Shown here: one piece after another, positions 36,415 through 44,574 of the stretch | Layout of the letters: every line of letters starts with the position of its first letter | Position numbering within the stretch: the stretch's first letter is position 1 | From: CAVRQM01 sp963732775 | GTDB taxonomy: Bacteria > Pseudomonadota > Alphaproteobacteria > Acetobacterales > Acetobacteraceae | Reading direction: 5' to 3' | Assembly (NCBI GenBank): GCA_963732775.1 | Contig: CAVTAR010000003.1 | Span: 372,001 to 436,000 of the forward strand | Length of the DNA stretch: 64,000 bases | Translations under genes and position numbers: made by a program | Notes under the pieces: generated by a model | Databases searched by the model: none | The model's input: only the letters and a program-made list of their open reading frames with translations | Told to the model about the DNA's origin: nothing

Positions 36415-37140
36415 ATGGATTTCGGCGGTAGGCGCGTGCTGGTCACGGGGGCCGGCAAGGGGATCGGCCGGGCCACGGCCCTGATGCTGGCGGCAGCCGG
36501 GGCACGGGTCGTGGCGCTCAGCCGCGACCCAGGCGACCTCGCCGATCTCGCCGCCGCGACCGGGTGCGCGACCATCGCGGCCGACCTCGCGGACCTCGAC
36601 GCGACGGTCGGGCGCGTGCGTGACGCGATGCCGTTCGACCTGCTGGTGAACAATGCCGGCATCGCCGCGTTGGAGCCGTTCCTGTCCACCAGCGTCGCGA
36701 CTTTCGAGCGCGTGCTGCGGATCAACACGGTGGCGCCGATGCTCCTCACCCAGGCCTTTGCCGCTGACCTGGTCGCGCGCGGCGCGCCGGGCGCGGTGGT
36801 CAACGTCTCCAGCAACGCCGCCTATCTCGGCGTGATCGACCACGCCGCCTATTGCGCGTCCAAGGCGGCGCTCGACGCGCTCACGCGGGTGGCCGCCGTG
36901 GAGCTCGGGCCGCACGGCATCCGGGTCAACAGCGTCAACCCGACGGTGACGCTGACGCCCATGGGCGAGATGGCCTGGTCCGACCCCGCCCGGTCCGGCC
37001 CGCTGCTGTCCCGCATCCCACTCGGTCGGTTCCTGCGGGCCGAGCAGGTGGCGGCTGCGATCTGCTGGTTGCTGAGCGATGCCGCCGACGCGGTCACCGG
37101 GACCTGTCTCGACGTCGACAACGGGTTCCGGGCGCGGTGA
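36415..37140 (+). CDS. Short-chain dehydrogenase (L-xylulose/carbonyl reductase-like)
   Basis: The 241-residue SDR has the cofactor motif TGAGKGIGRATA, structural NNAG in LLVNNAGIAAL, catalytic Ser in VNVSSNAAYLG, and YCASK (Tyr-x-x-x-Lys). The Ser-Arg in VVALSRDPGDL after strand 2 suggests NADPH preference, as in mammalian dicarbonyl/L-xylulose reductase, which it resembles in block order. The substrate is not deducible. GTGA overlap couples it to the DUF2141 gene, placing it at the head of the carotenoid-like run. Confidence 0.85.
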   Translation: MDFGGRRVLVTGAGKGIGRATALMLAAAGARVVALSRDPGDLADLAAATGCATIAADLADLDATVGRVRDAMPFDLLVNNAGIAALEPFLSTSVATFERVLRINTVAPMLLTQAFAADLVARGAPGAVVNVSSNAAYLGVIDHAAYCASKAALDALTRVAAVELGPHGIRVNSVNPTVTLTPMGEMAWSDPARSGPLLSRIPLGRFLRAEQVAAAICWLLSDAADAVTGTCLDVDNGFRAR

Positions 37141-37556
37141 AAGTCCTGGCGGCGCTGTGCCTCGCCATGCTGCATCCGATCGCGGCGCGGGCGACCACGG
37201 TACAGGTGCGGGTGCTGAACGTGGGAAGCGATGCGGGAACCGTGCGGGTGGCGGTGTGCTCACGCGAGCAGTTCCTGAAGCCGCGCTGCGCCCACGTGGC
37301 GCACGAGCCGGCACGACGTGGTGTGGTGGTGGTGGCCGTGGACGGCGTACCGGAGGGAACCTATGCCGTGCAGGCCTATCATGACGTGAACGGGAACGGG
37401 CGCATCGATACGACCTTCTTCGGAGTGCCGAAGGAGGGCATCGGCTTCAGCCACGACGCCCCGTTCCACTTCGGGCCACCGCGCTTCGCAGACGCCGCGC
37501 TTTCGGTGTCGGGCGCGCTTGTGACCCTCGACATCACCCTTAAGTTCGAGCCGTGA
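37137..37556 (+). CDS. DUF2141 exported protein
   Basis: The 139-residue protein starts with a signal peptide (KVLAALCLAMLHPIAARA, cleavage near ARA-TT) and a beta-sandwich DUF2141 domain: VQVRVLNVGSDAGTVRVAVC, GTYAVQAYHDVNGNGRIDTT, and GIGFSHDAPFHFGPPRFADA. The acidic DVNGNGRID loop looks capable of binding calcium. DUF2141 genes often sit beside carotenoid desaturase genes, as here, but no role is known. The gene starts with GTG and overlaps the neighbours at both ends (GTGA each), so it is coupled with the SDR and the first desaturase. Confidence 0.85.
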   Translation: MKVLAALCLAMLHPIAARATTVQVRVLNVGSDAGTVRVAVCSREQFLKPRCAHVAHEPARRGVVVVAVDGVPEGTYAVQAYHDVNGNGRIDTTFFGVPKEGIGFSHDAPFHFGPPRFADAALSVSGALVTLDITLKFEP

Positions 37557-39124
37557 AGCACTCCCCACCCCACCCGCGCGTATCAATCATCGGCGCGGGC
37601 CCTGGTGGGCTCGCGGCCGCCATGCTGCTGGCGCGCGCCGGCGCGGACGTGACCGTGCACGAGCGACTGGACCGCGTCGGCGGCCGCAGCGGCACCATCG
37701 TCGCGGCGAGCGAGGCGGGTGAGTTCCGGTTCGACATGGGTCCGACCTTCTTCCTGTACCCGCGGGTGCTGGAGGACGTTTTTGCCGCCTGCGGTATGCG
37801 TCTGGCGGACTGGGTGGAGCTGATCCGGCTCGACCCGCAATACCGCCTCGTGTTCGAGGCTGGCGGAGAAATCAACGCGAGCGCCGATCTCGAGCGTCTC
37901 GCCGCCGAGGTGGCGCGGTTCTGTCCGGCGGATGCGGCCGCCCTGCCCGCCTTCATGGCTGACAACCGCAGGAAGCTCGCCGCGTTCCGGCCGGTGCTGG
38001 AAAGTCCGTTCAGCTCGGCGCTGGACATGCTGCGCCCGGCGATGCTGAAGGCGCTGCCGCTGATGCGCCCGCATCGCAGCGTCGACCGCGACCTCGGGCA
38101 TTTCTTCAGCGATGCGCGCGTGCGGCTCGCGTTCTCGTTCCAGAGCAAGTACCTGGGCATGTCGCCGTTCCGCTGCCCGAGCCTGTTCACCATCCTGTCG
38201 TTCATGGAGTATGAGTACGGCGTCTGGCACCCGCGCGGCGGCTGCGGCGCGGTGATGGACGCCATGGCGCGCGCGGCGCGCCAACTGGGCGTGGTGTTCC
38301 GCATGGCCGAGCCGGTGGAGCAAATCCGTTTCGATGGCAGGCGGGCGACCGGGGTGGTGGCGGGCGGGCGCGAGCAGCGGGCGGACGCGGTGGTGGTGAA
38401 CGCCGACTTCGCCCACGCCATGCGCAGCCTGGTGCCGGACGCGCTGCGGCGGCGCTGGACCGACCGGCGCATCACCAGCAAGAAATTCTCGTGCAGCACC
38501 TTCATGCTGTATCTCGGCATCGAAGGCCGGCTCGACGAGCTATCTCACCACACCATCGTGTTTGCCCGCGAGTATCAGCGCAACGTCGCCGAGATCGAGG
38601 CAGGCCGCGCGCCGGAGGAGCCGTCGTTCTACGTCCAGAACGCCTGCGTGACCGACCCGGCGCTGGCGCCCCCCGGTCACTCGACGCTGTACGTGCTGGT
38701 GCCGGTGGGCAACAACCGGGGCGGCGTGGATTGGGCCGCGCAGGCGGCGCGATACAGGGAACTCACGCTCGACCGGCTGGAGCAGTTCGGCGTGCCGAAC
38801 ATCCGCCGGCGCATCCGGTTCGAGAAGATGCTGACCCCCGTCGACTGGGAGCACGACATGGCGATCCACGAGGGTGCGACATTCAACTTGGCGCATTCGA
38901 TCAACCAGATGCTGCATATGCGCCCGCGCAATCGTTTCGAGGACCTGGCCGGCGTCTACCTGGTGGGCGGCGGCACGCATCCGGGCAGCGGGCTGCCGGT
39001 GATCTTCGAGAGTGCGCGCATCTCGGCGCGCCTGCTGGCCGAGGATTTGGGGCTGCAGCCGACCTGGGACACGGCGATGGCGATGGACCCGGCACCGGTG
39101 CCCGAGATGGTGGCGGCACAATGA
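37553..39124 (+). CDS. CrtI-type carotenoid desaturase/oxidase (first copy)
   Basis: The 523-residue flavoprotein has the N-terminal FAD dinucleotide-binding motif VSIIGAGPGGLAAAMLLARAG, ERLDRVGGRSGT, and the C-terminal FAD motif LAGVYLVGGGTHPGSGLPVI. The segment FSFQSKYLGMSPF and the GVWHPRGGCGAVMDAMA block are typical of CrtI/CrtN relatives. The pairing with a second copy and a membrane acyltransferase looks like the CrtN/CrtP pattern of C30 (diapophytoene) carotenoid clusters, but a C40 desaturase cannot be excluded. No phytoene or diapophytoene synthase is in the window. It starts with GTG overlapping the DUF2141 stop and ends in ATGA with the second copy. Confidence 0.85.
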   Translation: MKHSPPHPRVSIIGAGPGGLAAAMLLARAGADVTVHERLDRVGGRSGTIVAASEAGEFRFDMGPTFFLYPRVLEDVFAACGMRLADWVELIRLDPQYRLVFEAGGEINASADLERLAAEVARFCPADAAALPAFMADNRRKLAAFRPVLESPFSSALDMLRPAMLKALPLMRPHRSVDRDLGHFFSDARVRLAFSFQSKYLGMSPFRCPSLFTILSFMEYEYGVWHPRGGCGAVMDAMARAARQLGVVFRMAEPVEQIRFDGRRATGVVAGGREQRADAVVVNADFAHAMRSLVPDALRRRWTDRRITSKKFSCSTFMLYLGIEGRLDELSHHTIVFAREYQRNVAEIEAGRAPEEPSFYVQNACVTDPALAPPGHSTLYVLVPVGNNRGGVDWAAQAARYRELTLDRLEQFGVPNIRRRIRFEKMLTPVDWEHDMAIHEGATFNLAHSINQMLHMRPRNRFEDLAGVYLVGGGTHPGSGLPVIFESARISARLLAEDLGLQPTWDTAMAMDPAPVPEMVAAQ

Positions 39125-40641
39125 GCCGCGTCGGCATCGTCGGCGGCGGACTGGGCGGGCTCGCAGCCGCCTGCACGCTGGCCGCTCGGGGCCATCGCGT
39201 GATTTTGTTCGAGCGCAACGAGTGGCTGGGCGGCAAGGCGGCGGAACTGCGCGAGGACGGGTTCCGCTTCGACATGGGCCCGACCATCCTTACCGTGCCG
39301 CGGGTGCTGGAGAGGATCTTCGCCGAGGCCGGGCGACGGCTGCAGGACTTCCTCGACCTGCGGCGGCTCGACCCGCAATGGCGATGCTTCTTCGACGACG
39401 GCACGGTGCTCGACCTGCGCGAGAGCGTGGACCAGAGTGCCGCCAATATCGGGGCGCTCGATGCCGGCTCGGCGCAGGGCTATCGCGACTTCATCGCCAT
39501 GAGCGGGCGGCTGCACGAGGTGAGCGAGAAGTTCTTCTTCTGGCGCTCGGTCGAGGACGTGTTCGACACGATCGACTTCAAGAAGAACCTGGAGCTGTCG
39601 ACGCTGCGCGACATCCTGGCGCTGCGCATGGGCACCACGGTGGCGGGCCAGATCCGCAGCCGCGTCAAGGATGCGCGCGCGGCGCAGATGCTGGACCATT
39701 TCGTGCAATACGTCGGCAGCTCGCCCTATGGCTCCCCCGCGGTGCTGTGCGGCATCGCGCACATGCAGACGCACGAGGGCGTTTGGTATCCGATGGGTGG
39801 CACCCGCGCGGTGCCCAACGCGCTGGCCGCGCTGGCCTCGGAGCTGGGCGCCGACCTGCGTACCGGGGTCGGCATCCGCCGCGTGCTGACCGAGGGCTCC
39901 CGCGCGAGCGGCGTCGAGACCGACAGCGGCGAGGTCGTCGGTTTCGACCACGTGGTGTCCAACATGGACAGCGTGCGCACCTACCGCGAGCTGGTCGGCG
40001 GCGTGCCCGCGCAGACATTCGCCAAGCGCTGGACCCGCGAGGCGGCGTGCTCGGGCGTCGTGCTCTACCTCGGCCTCGATCGCGCCTACGAACACCTGGC
40101 GCACCACGACTTCGTGTTCTCCCGCGACCCGGAGGAGGAGTTCCACTTCATCTACGACAAGGGCGAGCCCGCGCCCGACCCCACCGCCTATCTGGCCGCG
40201 CCGGCCCGCACCGAACCGGGGGTGGCGCCGCCCGGCGGCGAGGCGCTGTACGTGCTGGTCCACACGCCGTATCTGCGGCCGCATCACGACTGGGGGGCGA
40301 TGTTCCCGGCGTACCGGCAGACCATCCTGGACAAGCTGAAGCGCGCGGCCGGGATGCCCGACCTGGAGGAGCGCATCGTGTTCGAGCGGCACCTGACGCC
40401 GCAGGACATCCACGAGCGCTACAGCGTGCTGGATGGCGCCATCTACGGCCTGGCCAGCCACGGCAGGTTCTTCGGCGCGTTCAAGCCGGGCAACCGTTCG
40501 CGCGACCTGGGCGGGCTGTATCTTGCGGGTGGGGCGGCGCATCCGGGGCCGGGGATGCCGATGGTGCTGATGTCGGGCTGGATCGCGGCCGACGCACTCG
40601 ACCAGGATTCGCGCGCGAACCGTCCGCTCGAACATGCCTGA
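39121..40641 (+). CDS. CrtI-type carotenoid desaturase/oxidase (second copy)
   Basis: The 506-residue paralogue of the preceding gene has FAD motif VGIVGGGLGGLAAACTLAARG, RFDMGPTILTVPRVLERIF, the substrate-side block HFVQYVGSSPYGSPAVL, GVWYPMGGTRAV, and C-terminal LGGLYLAGGAAHPGPGMPMV. The HFVQYVGSSPY block recalls phytoene-desaturase and diapolycopene-oxidase relatives. Probable reaction: introduction of double bonds or oxidation of an end group in a carotenoid backbone, associated with the inner membrane. Its ATG overlaps the first copy and its stop overlaps the acyltransferase by 8 bases, so dosage of the three enzymes is coupled. Confidence 0.87.
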   Translation: MSRVGIVGGGLGGLAAACTLAARGHRVILFERNEWLGGKAAELREDGFRFDMGPTILTVPRVLERIFAEAGRRLQDFLDLRRLDPQWRCFFDDGTVLDLRESVDQSAANIGALDAGSAQGYRDFIAMSGRLHEVSEKFFFWRSVEDVFDTIDFKKNLELSTLRDILALRMGTTVAGQIRSRVKDARAAQMLDHFVQYVGSSPYGSPAVLCGIAHMQTHEGVWYPMGGTRAVPNALAALASELGADLRTGVGIRRVLTEGSRASGVETDSGEVVGFDHVVSNMDSVRTYRELVGGVPAQTFAKRWTREAACSGVVLYLGLDRAYEHLAHHDFVFSRDPEEEFHFIYDKGEPAPDPTAYLAAPARTEPGVAPPGGEALYVLVHTPYLRPHHDWGAMFPAYRQTILDKLKRAAGMPDLEERIVFERHLTPQDIHERYSVLDGAIYGLASHGRFFGAFKPGNRSRDLGGLYLAGGAAHPGPGMPMVLMSGWIAADALDQDSRANRPLEHA

Positions 40642-41428
40642 CGGCGACGCGGACGACCCGATCCGGGTGCGTTCGCCCTGGCTGTTCGCACTGTTCGCGA
40701 CCTATCTGCGCTGGTATTTCTCGCGGCATTTTCACGCGATCCGCGTCGCGCGCTCCGGCCTGCCCCGCCTGCCGGACGGGCGGCCGGTGGTGGTGTTCAC
40801 CAACCACCCGGGGTGGTGGGACCCGGCGCTGTTCATCGTGCTGATGGACCGCCTGCTGCCGGGGCGCATCGGCTACGGGCCGATGGAGGCGCGCGCCTTC
40901 GCCCGCTACGGCGTGATGCGGCGCATGGGCGTGTTCGGCATCGACCTGGACCGGCCGCGCGGCGCGGCGCGGTTCCTCGACGTCGGCCTGCGCGTGCTGC
41001 GCCGGCCGGAGAGCGTGCTGTGGATCACCGCCGAAGGCGCCTTCACCGATACGCGCGCGCGTCCGGTGCGACTGCGCCCCGGCCTCGCCCACCTGGCGCG
41101 CCGGGCGGAGGGGGCGGTGCTGCTGCCGATGGCGCTGGAGTACACGTTCTGGAACGAGCGGCTGCCGGAAGTGCTGGTGCGGTTCGGCGCGCCGATTGCC
41201 CCGTCGCCCGGGCGGGGCGTCGCGGAGTGGACCGCACTGCTGGCGTCCGCGCTCGCGGAGACGATGGACGCGCTGGCCGAGGATGCCGTCGCGCGCGATC
41301 CGGCGCGGTTCAGGACGGTGCTGACCGGCATCGGCGGGGCGGGCGGCCTGTACGATCTCTGGCGCCGGCTGCGCGCGCTGCTGCGCGGCGAGGCGCCCCG
41401 CCTGTCGCACGAGGACGCGGCGGAGTAG
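40634..41428 (+). CDS. PlsC-type lysophospholipid acyltransferase family protein
   Basis: The 264-residue protein has the HX4D acyltransferase motif in FTNHPGWWDPALF, the FGIDLDRPRGAARFL block (motif II region), TAEGAFTD (motif III, related to EGTR), and AVLLPMALEYTFW (motif IV). It may transfer a fatty acyl group to a glycerolipid. By position after two CrtI-type enzymes it may instead esterify a carotenoid product, as CrtO does in staphyloxanthin assembly, which is an inference. The start overlaps the desaturase stop by 8 bases. Confidence 0.8.
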   Translation: MPDGDADDPIRVRSPWLFALFATYLRWYFSRHFHAIRVARSGLPRLPDGRPVVVFTNHPGWWDPALFIVLMDRLLPGRIGYGPMEARAFARYGVMRRMGVFGIDLDRPRGAARFLDVGLRVLRRPESVLWITAEGAFTDTRARPVRLRPGLAHLARRAEGAVLLPMALEYTFWNERLPEVLVRFGAPIAPSPGRGVAEWTALLASALAETMDALAEDAVARDPARFRTVLTGIGGAGGLYDLWRRLRALLRGEAPRLSHEDAAE

Positions 41429-41457
41429 TGTCGGCCCCTCCGAGGAGGATCGACCGG

Positions 41458-41997
41458 ATGACCGCGATTTCCATGCACGCGACGTTGGTGCCGTTGGTGC
41501 GCCAACTGCTCGGTTCGCTGGATGACGTGCTGCGCAAGGGCGAGGCTTTTGCCGAAGCGCGGCGCTTCGATCCGGCGGTGCTCCTGGGCGCGCGTCTCGC
41601 GCCGGACATGCAGCCGCTGACGCGACAGGTGCAGATTGCCTGTGACACGGCCAAGGCTGCGGCCGCGCGGCTGGGCGGTGTCGAGAACCCGCGTTATGCC
41701 GATGACGAGACGAGTTTTCCGCAGCTGCACGAGCGGATCGCCAAGACGCTGGCGTTCGTGGAGGGCGTGCCCGCGAGCGCCATCGACGGCAGCGAGGAAC
41801 GCGACATTACGGTGCCGGCGCGAGAGACGCTTCACTTCAAGGGTTCGGCGTACCTGGTGCATTGGGTGATCCCGAACGTCACGTTCCACGTCACGACGGC
41901 CTACGCGATCCTGCGGCACAACGGAGTCGAGATCGGCAAGCGGGATTTCCTGGGCAGGTTCGACGTGGCCGTGGGGGAACCCGCTGCCGCGGCCTGA
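41458..41997 (+). CDS. DUF1993-family protein
   Basis: The 179-residue protein is a DinB-like four-helix protein of the DUF1993 family: HATLVPLVRQLLGSLDDVLRKGEAF, LAPDMQPLTRQVQIACDTAK, and WVIPNVTFHVTTAYAILRHNG, where the His and FH near the end resemble the metal site of DinB relatives. Function is unknown. A GAGGAGG ribosome site precedes ATG 41458. It lies 29 bases after the acyltransferase and 7 before the MarC gene. Confidence 0.85.
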   Translation: MTAISMHATLVPLVRQLLGSLDDVLRKGEAFAEARRFDPAVLLGARLAPDMQPLTRQVQIACDTAKAAAARLGGVENPRYADDETSFPQLHERIAKTLAFVEGVPASAIDGSEERDITVPARETLHFKGSAYLVHWVIPNVTFHVTTAYAILRHNGVEIGKRDFLGRFDVAVGEPAAAA

Positions 41998-42004
41998 GTG
42001 GCCG

Positions 42005-42691
42005 ATGGACGCCCCCGCCGCCTTCCTGCTGGCGCTGCCGACGCTGTTCTCCATCGTCAACCCGTTTGGCATGGCGTTCATCGTCGAGGAGCTGATCGGC
42101 GACCTGCCGCGCGCCGACCGGGCGCGCGTCGTGGGCCGCGTGGGTCTCTACGCGCTATGCGTCATGCTCGGGGCACTGTGGGCCGGGGCGGACATCCTGC
42201 GCTTCTTCGGCGTGTCGATCGAGGCGCTGCGGCTGGCGGGCGGCCTCGTGGTCAGCCTCTCGGCGCTGGAGCTGCTGCTGCGCCCGGCCGAGAAGCAGGC
42301 GCGCAAGCAGGGCGAGGCGGCCGACACCGCCAGGCGGGCGCCCGACATGGCGTTCTTTCCGATCACCATGCCGCTGACCACCGGGCCCGGCACGATCTCG
42401 GTCGCGGTCGCGCTCGGCTCGGAGCGGCCGGACGCGTGGGGCGAGCGGCTCGCCTTTCTCGGCGGCGTGTCGGCCGCCGCACTGGTGATGGCGGGGCTGA
42501 TCTGGGCGGTCTACCTTTCCGCGGATCGGCTGGCCGGGCTGTTCTCGGCCACCGCGCGGCGCATCGTCTCGCGCCTCGGCGCGTTCCTGTTGTTGTGCAT
42601 CGGCGTGCAGATCATGATCACCGGCGCACAGGGCGTCGTCGCGACGATGGCGACGCATCTGCACGACACACCAGCAGGAGGGATGCCATGA
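42005..42691 (+). CDS. MarC-family integral membrane protein
   Basis: The 228-residue protein has six predicted membrane segments and the MarC signature: LFSIVNPFGMAFIVEEL near the N-terminus and FPITMPLTTGPGTISVAVAL in the middle. MarC proteins were once thought to be multidrug-related; their role is not firmly known. It overlaps the next gene (ATGA). It is a normal family length. Confidence 0.9.
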   Translation: MDAPAAFLLALPTLFSIVNPFGMAFIVEELIGDLPRADRARVVGRVGLYALCVMLGALWAGADILRFFGVSIEALRLAGGLVVSLSALELLLRPAEKQARKQGEAADTARRAPDMAFFPITMPLTTGPGTISVAVALGSERPDAWGERLAFLGGVSAAALVMAGLIWAVYLSADRLAGLFSATARRIVSRLGAFLLLCIGVQIMITGAQGVVATMATHLHDTPAGGMP

Positions 42692-42969
42692 AGGCGACAT
42701 GGAACGGCACGGTGATCGCGGAGAGCGAGGACATCGTCACCGTGGAGGGCAACGCCTATTTCCCGGCGTCGGCGCTCAAGCGCGACGTCGTGCGCGACAG
42801 CGGCCACACCAGCATCTGCCCGTGGAAGGGGACCGCCAACTACTACTCGCTGGAGGTGGACGGCAAGACCAACCCGGACGCCGTGTGGTACTACGCCGAG
42901 CCGAAGCCGGCGGCGGCCGAGATCAAGGATCGCGTGGCGTTCTGGAAGGGCGTGCGGGTCGCCCCATGA
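42688..42969 (+). CDS. DUF427-domain protein
   Basis: The 93-residue protein consists of one DUF427 domain: MKATWNGTVIAESEDIVTVE, YFPASALKRDVVRDS, CPWKGTANYYSLEVDG, WYYAEPKPAAAEIKDRVAFW. The Cys-Pro-Trp-Lys-Gly centre is the family signature. The role is unknown. It overlaps its neighbours on both sides (ATGA upstream, ATGA downstream), indicating one transcript from MarC through the SDR. Confidence 0.92.
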   Translation: MKATWNGTVIAESEDIVTVEGNAYFPASALKRDVVRDSGHTSICPWKGTANYYSLEVDGKTNPDAVWYYAEPKPAAAEIKDRVAFWKGVRVAP

Positions 42970-43713
42970 GCCAGGCCCTGGCGAGCGGACGCTTCGCGGG
43001 CCGCAGCGGCGTCGTCACCGGCGGCGTCTCCGGCATCGGGCAGGCCGTGGCGCGACGCCTGGCCGCCGAGGGCGCGCGGGTCGCGGTGTGGGACACCAAC
43101 GAGCAGGCGCTCGCGGCGTCGGGGGCGGCGCATACGGAGCAGCTCGACCTCGCCGACCCGGAGGCGGTGCAGCGGGCGGCCGAGTTCGACCGCGGCGGCG
43201 CTGGGTGGGCGCATCGACGTCCTGGTGGCGTCCGCCGGCATCACCGGGCCGAACACCACCACATGGGAGTATCCCGTCGCCGACTGGCGCCGCGTGATGG
43301 ACGTGAACGTGAACGCCGTCTTCTACTGCTGCCGCGCCGTCGTGCCGTTCATGCAGAAGACGGGGTATGGCCGCATCGTCAACATCGCCTCGATTGCCGG
43401 CAAGGAGGGCAACCCGAATGCGTCGGCCTATTCCACCAGCAAGGCGGCGGTGATCGGGCTGACGAAGTCGCTCGGCAAGGAGCTGGCCAAGACCGACATC
43501 AGGGTGAACTGCGTGACACCGGCCGCGGTGCGCACGCCGATCTTCGACCAGATGAGCCAGGCGCATATCGACTTCATGCTGAGCAAGATCCCGATCGGCC
43601 GGTTCGGCACGGTGGACGAGATCGCCGCCATGGTATGCTGGCTGGCGAGCGAGGAGGCGAGCTTCTGCACCGGCGCGGTGTTCGACTGTTCCGGGGGCCG
43701 GGCGACGTATTGA
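42966..43713 (+). CDS. Short-chain dehydrogenase/reductase, one frame break
   Basis: The SDR can be read across a break near 43191 as about 248 residues. The first part has VVTGGVSGIGQAVARRLAAEGARVAVWDTN, where Asp in WDTN suggests NAD preference. The second continues ALGGRIDVLVASAGITGP and holds MQKTGYGRIVNIASIAGKEG (Ser) and AYSTSKAAVIGLTKS (Tyr-x-x-x-Lys). The join needs removal of one base, for example the G after GAGTTC. The total of 748 bases fits one insertion. It resembles 3-oxoacyl-ACP reductase and 2-dehydro-3-deoxy-L-rhamnonate/L-fuconate dehydrogenase-type enzymes. The substrate is open. Confidence 0.85.
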
Positions 43714-43811
43714 GGCAGCGAGGGCCGTCGCTCACCATTGCTTCAGCAGCGCACGAGCCTGGCAACAGGAGCCGCCCTGCCGCGTAGACTCGGCACACTC
43801 TGGGGGCGGTC

Positions 43812-44564
43812 ATGGACACGAATGTCGGGTTGCTGCGCTCGGGCGATATCCCGGCGGCGGCGTCGCGCGGACCGGCCCGCAACGTGGGTCCGAACGAGCG
43901 GGTGCTGTCGCTTGCCGCCGGGGCGGCGCTGGCGATCGAGGGGATGCGGCGTGGCGGTGTCGGCGGGATGGTGCGCACCCTCGCGGGCGGCGCGCTGCTG
44001 GCGCGGGGAGCCACGGGCCACAGTCTCGTCTACAGCCAGTTCGGCGCCACGCCTGCGGAGCGGCGCATCGCGCAGCAGACAGGATGGCGTGCTGCCGCGG
44101 CGGTGTCGCGAAGCGTCACGGTGGCGCGGCCGCGGGCAGAGGTGTTTGCCTTCTGGCGCGACTTCTCCAACCTGCCGCGCGTGATGCGCCATATCCGCGC
44201 GATCGAGGTGATCGACGACCGCCGCTCGCGCTGGACGCTGCGCGCACCCGCGGGACTGTCGGTGACGTGGGAGGCGCGGATCACCGACCTGCGCGACGGC
44301 GAGCGGATCGCGTGGGAGAGCGTGCCGGGTGCCATGTTGCACAGCACCGCCTGGGTCGAGTTCCGCGACGCGCCGCAGGACCGAGGCACCGAGGTACGGG
44401 CGCTGGTGGCCTACGAGCCGCCGGGCGGCCAGCTTGGCCGGACCATCGCGAAGCTGTTCGGAGAGGAGCCGGGGCAGCAATCGCGCGACGACCTCTCGCG
44501 CTTCAAGCAGATGATGGAGACCGGCGAGGTCGCGACGAATGTCATGCGTCCGGCCCAAGGCTGA
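43812..44564 (+). CDS. SRPBCC (polyketide cyclase/START-like) protein with YgaP-like N-terminal membrane part
   Basis: The 250-residue protein starts with a region NVGPNERVLSLAAGAALAIEGMRRG and GMVRTLAGGALLARGATGH, resembling DUF2892/YgaP-type hydrophobic hairpins. A START-like ligand-binding domain follows: VSRSVTVARPRAEVFAFWRD, LPRVMRHIRAIEVIDD, SVTWEARITDLRDGERIAWE. Such fusions are seen next to stress-type and dehydrogenase genes in Rhizobiales and Acetobacteraceae. It precedes the alcohol dehydrogenase by 10 bases, so both are probably cotranscribed, which supports a shared stress or solvent-related role. Confidence 0.8.
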   Translation: MDTNVGLLRSGDIPAAASRGPARNVGPNERVLSLAAGAALAIEGMRRGGVGGMVRTLAGGALLARGATGHSLVYSQFGATPAERRIAQQTGWRAAAAVSRSVTVARPRAEVFAFWRDFSNLPRVMRHIRAIEVIDDRRSRWTLRAPAGLSVTWEARITDLRDGERIAWESVPGAMLHSTAWVEFRDAPQDRGTEVRALVAYEPPGGQLGRTIAKLFGEEPGQQSRDDLSRFKQMMETGEVATNVMRPAQG

Positions 44565-44574
44565 GGAGAGCACC

